NCBI GenBank assembly: GCA_902761225.1
Contig: CACWJQ010000016.1
Span: 1 to 48,110 of the forward strand
Source: an uncultured Lachnospiraceae bacterium
Lineage (GTDB): Bacteria; Bacillota; Clostridia; Lachnospirales; Lachnospiraceae
DNA length: 48,110 nucleotides
Reading direction: 5' to 3'
In this document: one piece after another, positions 24,480 through 34,688 of the stretch
How positions within the stretch are numbered: the stretch's first letter is position 1
How the letters are laid out: every line of letters begins with the position of its first letter
Translations under genes and position numbers: made by a program
Notes under the pieces: model-generated
What the model was told of the DNA's origin: nothing
The model's database searches: none
The model's input: the letters and a program-made list of their open reading frames with translations, nothing else

Positions 24480-27144
24480 GTACGAATATAAGGTCAAATT
24501 TCAGGAAATCAACAATCTGATCGACGAGAAGGAATACTTCGAGGCCGCTGCGATAGCAGATACCATAGACTGGGAGAAGAAGCCGGTTGAGACTCTGGTA
24601 CGTATAGGTGATCTCTACAGAAAGGTCATGAGATATGATGACGCTATCGAGCTTCTCAGACTTGCATATCGCAAGAGCCCCGAGAACAGGAATATCTGTT
24701 ACTATCTCTGCAAGCTTTACATCAAGAAGGAATACATAGTTCAGGCTGTATATGCCTACAATGAATTCGAGAGGATAGCAAGACCCAACGATCCCAGAGT
24801 CTACAAGCTCAAGTACATGCGCGATCAGATGCTGCATGTTGAGATGGCCCAGAAGATCGCCACTCTCGAAACTCTCAAGAACATAGAATATACGGAGAAA
24901 TGGGCATACACTCTGGCATACCAGTATTATCTGGATGGCAGGGAAAGTGACTGCGTGCGTGAATGTGATGAGCTCATCGCCGCATTCGGTGACGGTAAGT
25001 ACGTCTATGCCGCAATGCGCCTTAAGAAAAAGTATACCGAGCTTACCCCCGAACAGCAGAAGATATTCGATAACTGGAAGGAAGAGACAGAAGAGACCGA
25101 TAGTACCGCCGGGACAGAAAATGCCGAAAGCAATGAAAGTACTGAAGCCGGTCAGTCTTATGAGTATGCGACCAGAGAGATCCCCGGTGATGATACTCGC
25201 AGGATCTCCCAGGAGGAAGCAGGTTCCACAAGAAATATCACCGCAGAGGAGATCGATCAGATAAGAGGAGCCACTGCTCCCGAAGAGACCATTGTCTACG
25301 ATCCCGCACAGGTTATGATGGCTCTCGAGAAGACCAATCTTTCCGATGAGACCAGGATATTTAAGGGGATCAATATTCCGGAAGAGCCCGAGATCAAAGT
25401 CAAGACTGTTGACGTTGGCCAGTTTAATACCATCGATCTTCAGAAGGCGCTGTCAGCTTCCGTGCGTGAGGTGGTCGGAGTGACCGCTGATGCTGCGGGC
25501 ACCGATGTTACCAAGGCCATTATGGCACCGATGCTGGATCCCGATACCGGAAGTCTTGATGATCCCGAGTATGCAGAGGCCAGCGAGAAGGAATACGAAT
25601 ATAACACTGATGAGATAATCGCGGACGAGGCTCCGGATACATTCGCCGAGACCTCCGAGATGAGTGCGGAGCAGATTGCTTCCGACAGGGACGATTCCAT
25701 TGAGACCGCACCCGACGCCACTACCTTCATCAGCTTTAATACAGGGGAATATCCCGCTTTTGATGCCGTTTCCGGGGATACTGCAAATGACCTTGATGAG
25801 AAGGACCGCCTTGTAACAGAGGAGGGAAGTATTAAGTCCTATTATCCCAAGGATATGTCGGTATATGAGCAGCTGTCCGAGACCCAGATGATCAGGGTAC
25901 AGGAAGCTATCCAGGCTCAGCCCCCCGAATCCATCGCAACCGAGCTGTCCCAGGGTAACGACGGACAGATCAGTCTTGTTCTTCCCGATGATGCGGAGAT
26001 CACAAGACAGATCACCGGACAGATGGACATTGAGCAGTTGATGGAAGAGTGGAACAGGAGAACCGCAGAGCTCGGAGACAAGCTCCAGCAGGAAATGCAT
26101 GATCAGGTCAAGGTTCAGACCGGAGAGCTTTTCGATCATTTTGAAACAGAGATACTCAATTCCCTTCTCGAGGTTCTCGAGAGAGAATCAGAGGAAGAAG
26201 CTGCCGCAAGTCAGGCGGTATATGAAGGAAGTGTCAGGGAATTCGACGATCTTCCCGATGAGGCCAGACTTGAGACCGGACTTATCCCCGTACAGACCAT
26301 TGCGGAGATCACCGAGAAGAACGCAGACGAAGAGGCTGCAAAGCAGCACATCCGCGAGAATCAGGAGAGGATCCGTCTCGTCGGAGAGGATGAGAGCATC
26401 AGAGATCTCACCAAGGAAGAGAAGGAGCTGTTCGGACCCTATATACAGAGCAGGGCTGCAAAGCGTCAGCTGGCTGTTCTTCTGGATTCTCTCAGTATGG
26501 CTTCCTATACCGGAAATGCAATACTTGCAGGTGACGACGGAATAGATGTGGAGAACCTTGCGGTCAGGATCCTCAAGGAAGTAAGGAACAGCGATCATAA
26601 TCTTTCAGGTAAGGTGGCCAAGATCAAGGGTGAGAACCTGAACGGCAAGAACATGGATGCCACCATGAAGCTTCTTGCGGGCGGCGGACTTATCATAAGC
26701 GATGTTGCAGCCATTACCGAAGAGACCGTTGAGAATCTCAAGACATCCCTGATGAAGGAAGATCAGGGCATGATAGTGATACTTGCCGACAGAAAGAGGA
26801 ACATAGAGAAGTTCATGGACAGCTTCCCTACTCTTTGTGAGATGTTCACCGCATACATGGAGGTAAGGGCTCTCAGTGAGAAGAAGCTGGTCGCTTTTGC
26901 CAAGAAGTATGCACGTGAGAGAGAATATGTGATCAATGAGATGGGCGAACTTGCACTTCATACCCAGATCAGTCTCAGACAGTCCAACGATCATGCAGTC
27001 ACCGTAATGGAGGTAAAGCAGATCGTGGATGATGCCATCAAGAATGTCGAGAAGAAGACTCCTTCACATTTTTTTGATATCCTTCTCGGGAAGCGTTATG
27101 ATATAGAGGATATGATAATTCTCGGTGAGCGTGATTTCGCTTAA
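24472..27144 (+). CDS. Large TPR-containing protein with AAA-like C-terminal region
   Basis: An 890-residue cytoplasmic protein. The N-terminal ~200 residues are TPR-like helical repeats (EYFEAAAIADTIDW, then YDDAIELLRLAYRKSPENR). Residues about 210-650 are acidic, rich in Glu, Asp, Thr and Ala, and probably disordered, with a short coiled stretch near 530-600. The C-terminal ~240 residues (FGPYIQSRAAKRQLAVLLDS, then GGGLIISDVAAITEETVENL and EKFMDSFPTLCEMFTAYMEV) resemble a CbxX/SpoVK-type AAA module, but I see no Walker A GxxGxGK[T/S] motif, so ATP binding is doubtful. GTG 24472 has AGGGG upstream and lies within a DnaA-box-like site. It precedes glgB by 23 bases. Function unknown. Confidence 0.72.
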   Translation: MDRYEYKVKFQEINNLIDEKEYFEAAAIADTIDWEKKPVETLVRIGDLYRKVMRYDDAIELLRLAYRKSPENRNICYYLCKLYIKKEYIVQAVYAYNEFERIARPNDPRVYKLKYMRDQMLHVEMAQKIATLETLKNIEYTEKWAYTLAYQYYLDGRESDCVRECDELIAAFGDGKYVYAAMRLKKKYTELTPEQQKIFDNWKEETEETDSTAGTENAESNESTEAGQSYEYATREIPGDDTRRISQEEAGSTRNITAEEIDQIRGATAPEETIVYDPAQVMMALEKTNLSDETRIFKGINIPEEPEIKVKTVDVGQFNTIDLQKALSASVREVVGVTADAAGTDVTKAIMAPMLDPDTGSLDDPEYAEASEKEYEYNTDEIIADEAPDTFAETSEMSAEQIASDRDDSIETAPDATTFISFNTGEYPAFDAVSGDTANDLDEKDRLVTEEGSIKSYYPKDMSVYEQLSETQMIRVQEAIQAQPPESIATELSQGNDGQISLVLPDDAEITRQITGQMDIEQLMEEWNRRTAELGDKLQQEMHDQVKVQTGELFDHFETEILNSLLEVLERESEEEAAASQAVYEGSVREFDDLPDEARLETGLIPVQTIAEITEKNADEEAAKQHIRENQERIRLVGEDESIRDLTKEEKELFGPYIQSRAAKRQLAVLLDSLSMASYTGNAILAGDDGIDVENLAVRILKEVRNSDHNLSGKVAKIKGENLNGKNMDATMKLLAGGGLIISDVAAITEETVENLKTSLMKEDQGMIVILADRKRNIEKFMDSFPTLCEMFTAYMEVRALSEKKLVAFAKKYAREREYVINEMGELALHTQISLRQSNDHAVTVMEVKQIVDDAIKNVEKKTPSHFFDILLGKRYDIEDMIILGERDFA

Positions 27145-27167
27145 TAGTCCAAGGAGGGTACCGGAAT

Positions 27168-29186
<2,019 letters not shown>

Positions 29187-29202
29187 GGAACTTAAATGGG
29201 GT

Positions 29203-29229
29203 TAAGAAAACGTATAAAATGACCGAAAT
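29203..29229 (+). promoter_or_regulatory. Sigma-28-like (flagellar) promoter
   Basis: TAAG at 29203-29206, then 15 bases, then ACCGAAAT at 29222-29229. Compared with the flagellar sigma consensus TAAA-N15-GCCGATAT this matches 3 of 4 and 6 of 8 positions. It precedes the 959-aa flagellar-locus gene, flagellin and fliS. Transcription would start near 29236, inside the left arm of the glgB terminator. Confidence 0.5.
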
Positions 29230-29233
29230 TATA

Positions 29234-29262
29234 GGTGAGTGCACGGATGCACTCACCTTTTG
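29234..29262 (+). terminator. Rho-independent terminator after glgB
   Basis: GGTGAGTGCA (29234-29243) pairs perfectly with TGCACTCACC (29248-29257) around CGGA, followed by a T-rich run. An RNA begun at the sigma-28-like promoter would start within the left arm and so could not form the full hairpin. Confidence 0.85.
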
Positions 29263-29322
29263 CTTTCTTTTTTCCGGGACGGATCCCGCATTACACAGTT
29301 AAATGGATACGGGAGAAATGCC

Positions 29323-32202
29323 GTGAAGATCACATTCGAAGGACAGGAAAATCTTACCCCATTCAGATACATCACAGGTAATCAGCAGACGGGAAAGCAG
29401 GCCGCGGAAGAGGCATCTTTTAACGCAGGCGATGCCCTTACGCTGGTTGATATAGGAAATAACATACAGGGAGCTTCCGATAATGCTCCCAAGCATACCC
29501 TGCTTGCAGGAGCCCAGAGAGACTCCCTCATGCAGGAGAGCGGAGTATTGTCGGATTACCGTGTTGTCATGGCGCATACCCTCTCCGGCGAAGACCTTCG
29601 CAGGGCAAATGAAGAGGGATTTGACCTTAAGAACATGTCACCCGAAGAGAGTGTCACCATCCTTGATAAGGTCAAGGCTGAGATGGCAAAGGGCGGAACC
29701 GTCATAAGAGGATATAATGACGATCTTGACGGCGGTATTCTCGAGGATGCAGGGAATGCGGGTCTTAAGCAGATGATCACAAAGGCACTGGAATCCCAGG
29801 ACCTTCCCGTCACAGATGAGAACATCTCCGCAGTACAAAATACCGTGACTCTTGCGGGAGAACTTGATAAGCCCACAGAGAGCAGGATCGCATATATGAT
29901 CGAAAATGACCTCGGGACTACCGTGAGGGATTTTTATGTTGCCAAAAGTGCCGCTCCGGATAAGTTCTTTACCGGAGGGAGCGTACAGGATCTCGATTCT
30001 CCCGGAATGAAGTATGTGAGAGAGAGCATGATAGAGGCCGGCAGGGTCCTTGCAGATCCGGAAGAAGGGTACAGGAAGGCGGAATGGCTCTTTGACAGGA
30101 ATCTGCCCGTCACTCCGGAGAATATCCTGAAGGAAAAGGAAATATCAGGGATCGCATTTCCCGTTTCTGCCGCAGATGCTGTCTATGCCGCAGCGCGCGC
30201 CATCGCCGGCGGTAAGGAAGCTGCAGACGGCGATCTTGGAAGCATCGGAAGCGTATATGAAAGAGCAGCGGAGCTTTATGAGGAGTATTTTTCCGATGAT
30301 AAGATGACCGCAGGCAACATTGCGCTGCAGAGGAAGGTCCAGGAGATAAGACTTTCCATGACCGCAGAGGTTAATGTGGAGCTTATAAGGAGCGGATTTG
30401 CAATAGATACCGCACCCATCGAGGAGCTCTTAAACGAACTCAAGATAGCCGAACAGGCCGTTGCTCTCAAGTATTTTCCGGAGACAGCCGGTGTTACGGC
30501 CCACGGCGATAATGCACCGGGAATGAGCATAGGTTCACCTGAGGATGCGGTAAAGGCGTACAGACTTTATAACGAGGTAACATCCTCCGTCAGAGAGATA
30601 TCCGCAAGTCCCGCATCTTCACTTGGTGTTTTCATACAGAGAACCCCTGCCGAAGTGGCATTCAGGGAATTCGAGGAGATCGCTCTGGGCGAGAAGGACA
30701 GGCTGCGCAGGGCGGGCGAGAGCTATGAAGCACTGATGACCGAGGTCAGGACAGACCTTGGGGACAGCATCAGGAAGGCTTTCGGCAGTGTTGACGGCAT
30801 CGTCACCGGGCTGGGACTTGAGCTTAATGATGAAAACAGAAGACATGTCAGGATCCTTGCCTATAATCATACTGAGATGACTGCAGAAAACATGGAAAAG
30901 ATCGCCGAAGCAGACAGGCTGGTCACCGGAGTGATAGGTAAAATGAAGCCTGCAGCGGTGCTGGATATGATCCGTAACGGTGTCAATCCTCTTGAAAGAA
31001 CCTTTGAGGAGATCGAAGCTTTCCTTGACCGCAGGAACGGGGAAGAAAGCGGATACGGGAAGGCATCCGAGGATTATGCGCAGTTCCTTTATTCCCTTGA
31101 CCGGAAGAAAGAGATAACCGCTGAGGAAAGGGAATCATTTATCGGCATATACAGGATGATAGACAAGATCGAAAGGCGGGACGGGGCAGCCATCGGAGCC
31201 GTTCTTGAAACAGGAGCGGCACTGCAGTTTTCGAATCTGCTCACCGCCGTAAGAAGTTCCGGCTTTAAGGGAATGGATGTAAAGGTTGATGAAAATACCG
31301 GACTTGCCGAGATCGCAAGGTACGGAAGATCGATAACGGACCAGATAATGTCATCCTTCACAAAGGAGAGCAGGGAATATTACGAAGAGCAGGCCGCGCA
31401 GATAAGACAGGCCGCTCAGTCCGGGAAGGATGCAGCTGCTTTTGCGGCAAAGGCCGGCGTTCCGGATAGTTATGAGAACATCATCGCTTCAGAAAATCTT
31501 CTCAGTTCGGAGGATGACCTCTACAGGACGCTTTTCGGTGGAAAAGAAAAAAAGCAGCTTCTTAGGGGAGAGTCAGACAGACTTAAGGAACTTGCATCCG
31601 GAATGATGGATGATATTGCAGAAGCTGAGGACGGAGCGGAAGTCTACAGTGATATCCTTGATGAATTCAGGGCTGTTACGGAGGAGATGACCATAGGTGC
31701 GGACTCTGTGATAGATGTAAGGGCAATGCAGCAGATAAACAGGCAGCTTTCTGTCGCGGTAAAGGCCGCAGAGGAAGGCAATGAGGAATACTTTGTTCCG
31801 GTAGAGATAGAAGGAGAACTGACCAAGGTCAGACTTTCATTCAGAAAGTCGGAAGACGGGACAGCCGGAACCGATATCACATTCAGGACTCCGGATGAGG
31901 GCACCTGTACAGCCCATTTTGAGACGGACGGAAAGGCTGTCAGAGGGTTTATCAGCACCGGCCCTGACTTTGAGGTAAAGAAAATCGTATCAGCTGTCGA
32001 TATATTTACTGCAGAGTTAAAAAATCGTGGCCTGGATGTCACGGACATCAGGATCCTTACCGCGGAAGTGAGCGCGGGAACATATAGTATCTCCGGCAAG
32101 GAAGCCGGTGAAGATAGACAGGAGGGAGCCGGTCGAAGAGAACTGTTCGGGATTTCAAGAGATTTCCTGAAGGCAGTCAAGGAGAGCTTCTATGAGGATT
32201 AA
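29323..32202 (+). CDS. Large uncharacterised flagellar-locus protein
   Basis: A 959-residue, acidic, mostly helical protein without signal peptide or membrane helix, lying directly before flagellin. I do not recognise catalytic motifs. Repeating elements such as LPVTDENI and LPVTPENI (near residues 165 and 265), MTAENMEKI and EITAEERESF suggest a chain of similar helical modules. The C-terminal ~130 residues (YFVPVEIEGELTKVRLSFRK, then TCTAHFETDG) look like a beta-rich domain resembling those of flagellar hook-length proteins. It may match DUF6240, from memory only. The frame extends to GTG 29239, which lies in a terminator; GTG 29323 with GGGAG at seven bases is better. It overlaps flagellin by 11 bases. 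Confidence 0.7.
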   Translation: MKITFEGQENLTPFRYITGNQQTGKQAAEEASFNAGDALTLVDIGNNIQGASDNAPKHTLLAGAQRDSLMQESGVLSDYRVVMAHTLSGEDLRRANEEGFDLKNMSPEESVTILDKVKAEMAKGGTVIRGYNDDLDGGILEDAGNAGLKQMITKALESQDLPVTDENISAVQNTVTLAGELDKPTESRIAYMIENDLGTTVRDFYVAKSAAPDKFFTGGSVQDLDSPGMKYVRESMIEAGRVLADPEEGYRKAEWLFDRNLPVTPENILKEKEISGIAFPVSAADAVYAAARAIAGGKEAADGDLGSIGSVYERAAELYEEYFSDDKMTAGNIALQRKVQEIRLSMTAEVNVELIRSGFAIDTAPIEELLNELKIAEQAVALKYFPETAGVTAHGDNAPGMSIGSPEDAVKAYRLYNEVTSSVREISASPASSLGVFIQRTPAEVAFREFEEIALGEKDRLRRAGESYEALMTEVRTDLGDSIRKAFGSVDGIVTGLGLELNDENRRHVRILAYNHTEMTAENMEKIAEADRLVTGVIGKMKPAAVLDMIRNGVNPLERTFEEIEAFLDRRNGEESGYGKASEDYAQFLYSLDRKKEITAEERESFIGIYRMIDKIERRDGAAIGAVLETGAALQFSNLLTAVRSSGFKGMDVKVDENTGLAEIARYGRSITDQIMSSFTKESREYYEEQAAQIRQAAQSGKDAAAFAAKAGVPDSYENIIASENLLSSEDDLYRTLFGGKEKKQLLRGESDRLKELASGMMDDIAEAEDGAEVYSDILDEFRAVTEEMTIGADSVIDVRAMQQINRQLSVAVKAAEEGNEEYFVPVEIEGELTKVRLSFRKSEDGTAGTDITFRTPDEGTCTAHFETDGKAVRGFISTGPDFEVKKIVSAVDIFTAELKNRGLDVTDIRILTAEVSAGTYSISGKEAGEDRQEGAGRRELFGISRDFLKAVKESFYED

Positions 32203-33328
32203 TTACAACGTATCGGCAATGATAGCCAATAACTCCCTTAAGAACAATGACGATCTTCTCAGCGCATCGCTGCAAAAATTATCATCGGGATTCAAAATAA
32301 ATAATGCCAAGGATAACCCGGCAGGTCTTGCAATGGCCAAGAGGATGAATGCCCAGATCAAGGGCACCTCCACTGCCGACGATAATACCATGGACGGCAT
32401 CTCTGTCATCGAAACCGCTGACGGAGCTCTTGCTGAGGTTACGGCAATGCTTCAGAGGATGAACGAGCTTGCCGTGCAGGCATCCAACGGAACCCTGAAC
32501 GATGACGACAGGGAGCTTATCCAGAAGGAGGTCTCTGAGCTTAAGGATGAGATAAACAGAGTGTCAAAGAGCACGGAGTTCAATTCCCAGCCGCTCCTTG
32601 ACGGTTTTTATGACCTTAAGGCATACACCGATAATATAGATTACAAGTGCCTTACCTACTCAAGGGAAGTTCCCGCTGACAAGTATAATTTCTCATCCAT
32701 TAGCTGGACAACGGATGCGGATGGCAATTATGAAGTGAGCGTGGCAGGCGGAAATGCCAGTGCAAATAAGTACAGCCCCTTCAATGCCGCCCTTGTGGAT
32801 GATGTGATAACCATAACCGGAGCCCAGGATTTTTCAATGAAGATCAAGGTCAATGATGCCGCAATGAAGGATGCGGAAGGCCGTATGAACGATTCCGGAA
32901 CGATCTCGAACCTTACGGTTGAGTGCACCGGCATCGGAGCCATGAGACTTCAGGTCGGCTCCAATGAGGGACAGGTCATCGAGATGGCAATACCTGCGGT
33001 AAATCTTGATAATATGGGACTTACCGGTCTTGACCTCAGCACCGAGGACAGTGCAAGGGAAGGTATCGACAGGATCAAGGAAGCTCTCACCTTCGTCAAC
33101 ACCGTAAGAGGCCAGCTTGGAGCATATCAGAACAGACTCGAGAATACCGACAGAAGGCTCGATATCACTGAAGAGAACATGACCGCGGCATATTCCAGGA
33201 TAATGGATGTGGATATGGCTGAGGAGATGACGAAATATTCAACATATACGGTAATGACCCAGGCCGGAACCTCGGTTCTTGCACAGGCCAACGACAGACC
33301 TTCAACAGTTCTTCAGCTGCTCCAGTAA
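32192..33328 (+). CDS. fliC: Flagellin
   Basis: Filament subunit, 378 residues. The N-terminal D0/D1 helices (MRINYNVSAMIANNSL, then LSSGFKINNAKDNPAGLAMA) and the C-terminal pair (RIMDVDMAEEMTKYSTYTVM, ending STVLQLLQ) are typical; the central variable domain (about 150-250) is short. AAGGAG stands ten bases before the ATG, inside the end of the upstream gene, so expression comes at least partly from the sigma-28-like promoter 3 kb upstream; I see no clear promoter next to the flagellin gene. FliS follows 28 bases later. Confidence 0.95.
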   Translation: MRINYNVSAMIANNSLKNNDDLLSASLQKLSSGFKINNAKDNPAGLAMAKRMNAQIKGTSTADDNTMDGISVIETADGALAEVTAMLQRMNELAVQASNGTLNDDDRELIQKEVSELKDEINRVSKSTEFNSQPLLDGFYDLKAYTDNIDYKCLTYSREVPADKYNFSSISWTTDADGNYEVSVAGGNASANKYSPFNAALVDDVITITGAQDFSMKIKVNDAAMKDAEGRMNDSGTISNLTVECTGIGAMRLQVGSNEGQVIEMAIPAVNLDNMGLTGLDLSTEDSAREGIDRIKEALTFVNTVRGQLGAYQNRLENTDRRLDITEENMTAAYSRIMDVDMAEEMTKYSTYTVMTQAGTSVLAQANDRPSTVLQLLQ

Positions 33329-33356
33329 TGCCGGGTGATACAGGGAGGAATGACAG

Positions 33357-33830
33357 ATGACGGATAATCTCAAGCAGGAATTTACCAGAAGAATAAGCGT
33401 TGCCAATTCTACCGATCTGATAGTGATCCTTTATGATATGGTGCTCAGCTATGCAGATGATGCCGAAGAGGCTCTGAAGACCGATGAGGATCATGAGTTC
33501 TATGCGGCAATCTCGCGTATGAGAAACTGCATCAATGAGCTTATGTGTTCGCTCCACATGGAATACGAACCCGCTCAAGCACTTCTTGCTCTTTACAGAT
33601 ACTGCATCAGAAAGCTTTCAACAGCAGGGATCAGAAGAAATATAGAACCTCTCGATGAGATCAGAAAGATCATCCGCCCCTTACGTGACTCTTACGCGGA
33701 TCTGGCACAGACCAATACATCAGGTCCCGTGATGGGCAATTCGGAATCTGTCGTTGCAGGCCTTACCTATGGTAAGAACGATATTAACGAGAGCCTTGTC
33801 AACAGCACAAACAGAGGAATGCTGGTATGA
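33357..33830 (+). CDS. fliS: Flagellar protein FliS (flagellin export chaperone)
   Basis: A 157-residue, mainly helical protein that binds the C-terminus of unfolded flagellin and keeps it from polymerising before export. The first half (KQEFTRRISVANSTDLIVIL, then YDMVLSYADDAEEAL) fits the FliS four-helix bundle, although the sequence is divergent. The C-terminal ~35 residues (NTSGPVMGNSESVVAGLTYG...) are an extension. AGGGAGG is close to the ATG. Its position right after flagellin supports the call. A terminator follows. Confidence 0.82.
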   Translation: MTDNLKQEFTRRISVANSTDLIVILYDMVLSYADDAEEALKTDEDHEFYAAISRMRNCINELMCSLHMEYEPAQALLALYRYCIRKLSTAGIRRNIEPLDEIRKIIRPLRDSYADLAQTNTSGPVMGNSESVVAGLTYGKNDINESLVNSTNRGMLV

Positions 33831-33874
33831 TCCGGTAACCGGACAAAGCCGATTGGTAAATATGCACATGACTA

Positions 33875-33907
33875 AAGAACCCTTAACATTAAGGGTTCTT
33901 TTTTATT
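33875..33907 (+). terminator. Rho-independent terminator after fliS
   Basis: AAGAACCCTTA (33875-33885) pairs perfectly with TAAGGGTTCTT (33890-33900) around ACAT, followed by a T-run. It closes the flagellar unit. Confidence 0.93.
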
Positions 33908-33973
33908 TGTGACACGCATGTCGTAAATTATTTGTTCAGTACTTACGAAAATCATTTTATTCGCAAAAAGGTA

Positions 33974-34002
33974 TTGCAATTGTATTTTGCAGGTCATATA
34001 AT
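33974..34002 (+). promoter_or_regulatory. Promoter of the Tad pilus operon
   Basis: TTGCAA (33974-33979), a 17-bp spacer and a perfect TATAAT (33997-34002). Transcription should begin near 34009, leaving a leader of about 175 nt before the first gene. Confidence 0.7.
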
Positions 34003-34008
34003 CGCCAT

Positions 34009-34182
34009 TACACGAAAGCACATTACGGGATCTGTCTTGATCCCGGGTGCGGGCGGAGGGTTCGAAAGAGCCTGTTTGCTGAAGGGATGTTCTTCCCGCT
34101 TTATTCCATGATATGGATCTGTTGCAGATGTATCTGTCTGAGAACAGCTCCTGAAAATTTAATGTTACTTACGGAGAAAGAG
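34009..34182 (+). ncRNA. Structured 5' leader of the Tad operon (candidate cis-regulatory RNA)
   Basis: The 353-base gap between fliS and the first pilus gene holds a terminator, a promoter and this leader. It can form: hairpin 1, CGGGATC/GATCCCG (34026-34032 with 34039-34045) lengthened by GCAC/GTGC (34018-34021 with 34047-34050); hairpin 2, GGGTTC/GAGCCT (34058-34063 with 34068-34073) capped by a GAAA tetraloop; hairpin 3 near 34081-34097; and an outer GCGGG/CCCGC helix (34049-34053 with 34095-34099). The outer helix and the GCAC/GTGC helix share bases 34049-34050 and exclude each other, as in a switch. It does not match the cyclic-di-GMP, T-box or S-box patterns I know. No anti-terminator or terminator is obvious. 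Confidence 0.45.
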
Positions 34183-34686
34183 ATGCTGATAATGACTGCT
34201 TTTCTGGCAGCCGCAGGCCTCTTTGATCATCTGACACACCGTATTCCCAATATCCTTACGGGACTGATGCTTATCAGCTGTATCGCATGCTGTATATGGG
34301 ATAAGGGTCCTGCCGGGGTCCCGCCTGCAATTATCAGGATGGTCCTCACCGGAGTGATCTTCTATCCGGTATTTTCCATCGGGGCACTTGGCGCCGGAGA
34401 CATAAAGCTCATGGCTGTATGCGCGGGATTTTTTGAAGGAGGAAGAGCCCTCTGTTTCATATTCTTTTCGCTGCTTATGGCAGCGGTATCGGGAACAGCG
34501 GTGATGATCATGAAGGGACAGATGAAGAAGAGGATATACAGGCTGCTCATATACATAAAAAGATTATTGGAAACAGGCAGACCGGAGCGCTATCACGCGG
34601 ATAAAAAAGCTGAGAGAGAATCCGGGGTTGTCCTGGCAGGCGCAATGTTTGTGAGTGCCGTTCTGGGTATGGGAGGTTTGTATTAG
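34183..34686 (+). CDS. tadV: Prepilin peptidase, A24 family (TadV/CpaA type)
   Basis: Membrane aspartyl protease that cuts the leader from Flp-type prepilins. The 167-residue product has FDHLTHRIPN with the first catalytic Asp (15) and GALGAGDIKLMA with the second (GAGD, 70-73), set among several membrane helices. I chose ATG 34183, which has GGAG at six bases and places the first helix normally; in-frame starts at 34087 and 34162 would lengthen the N-terminus. It is the first gene of the Tad operon. A Lys/Arg-rich cytoplasmic stretch precedes the last helix. Confidence 0.85.
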   Translation: MLIMTAFLAAAGLFDHLTHRIPNILTGLMLISCIACCIWDKGPAGVPPAIIRMVLTGVIFYPVFSIGALGAGDIKLMAVCAGFFEGGRALCFIFFSLLMAAVSGTAVMIMKGQMKKRIYRLLIYIKRLLETGRPERYHADKKAERESGVVLAGAMFVSAVLGMGGLY

Positions 34687-34688
34687 GG

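Noticed and set aside
29239-29322. GTG start extending the flagellar-locus protein upstream
   Set aside because: It is inside the glgB terminator and lacks a ribosome site.
34009-34182. Cyclic-di-GMP riboswitch
   Set aside because: The GAAA-capped hairpin is reminiscent, but the conserved GGCAAACC, GGGACGCAAAGCC and GGTAGGTAGCGGG segments are absent.
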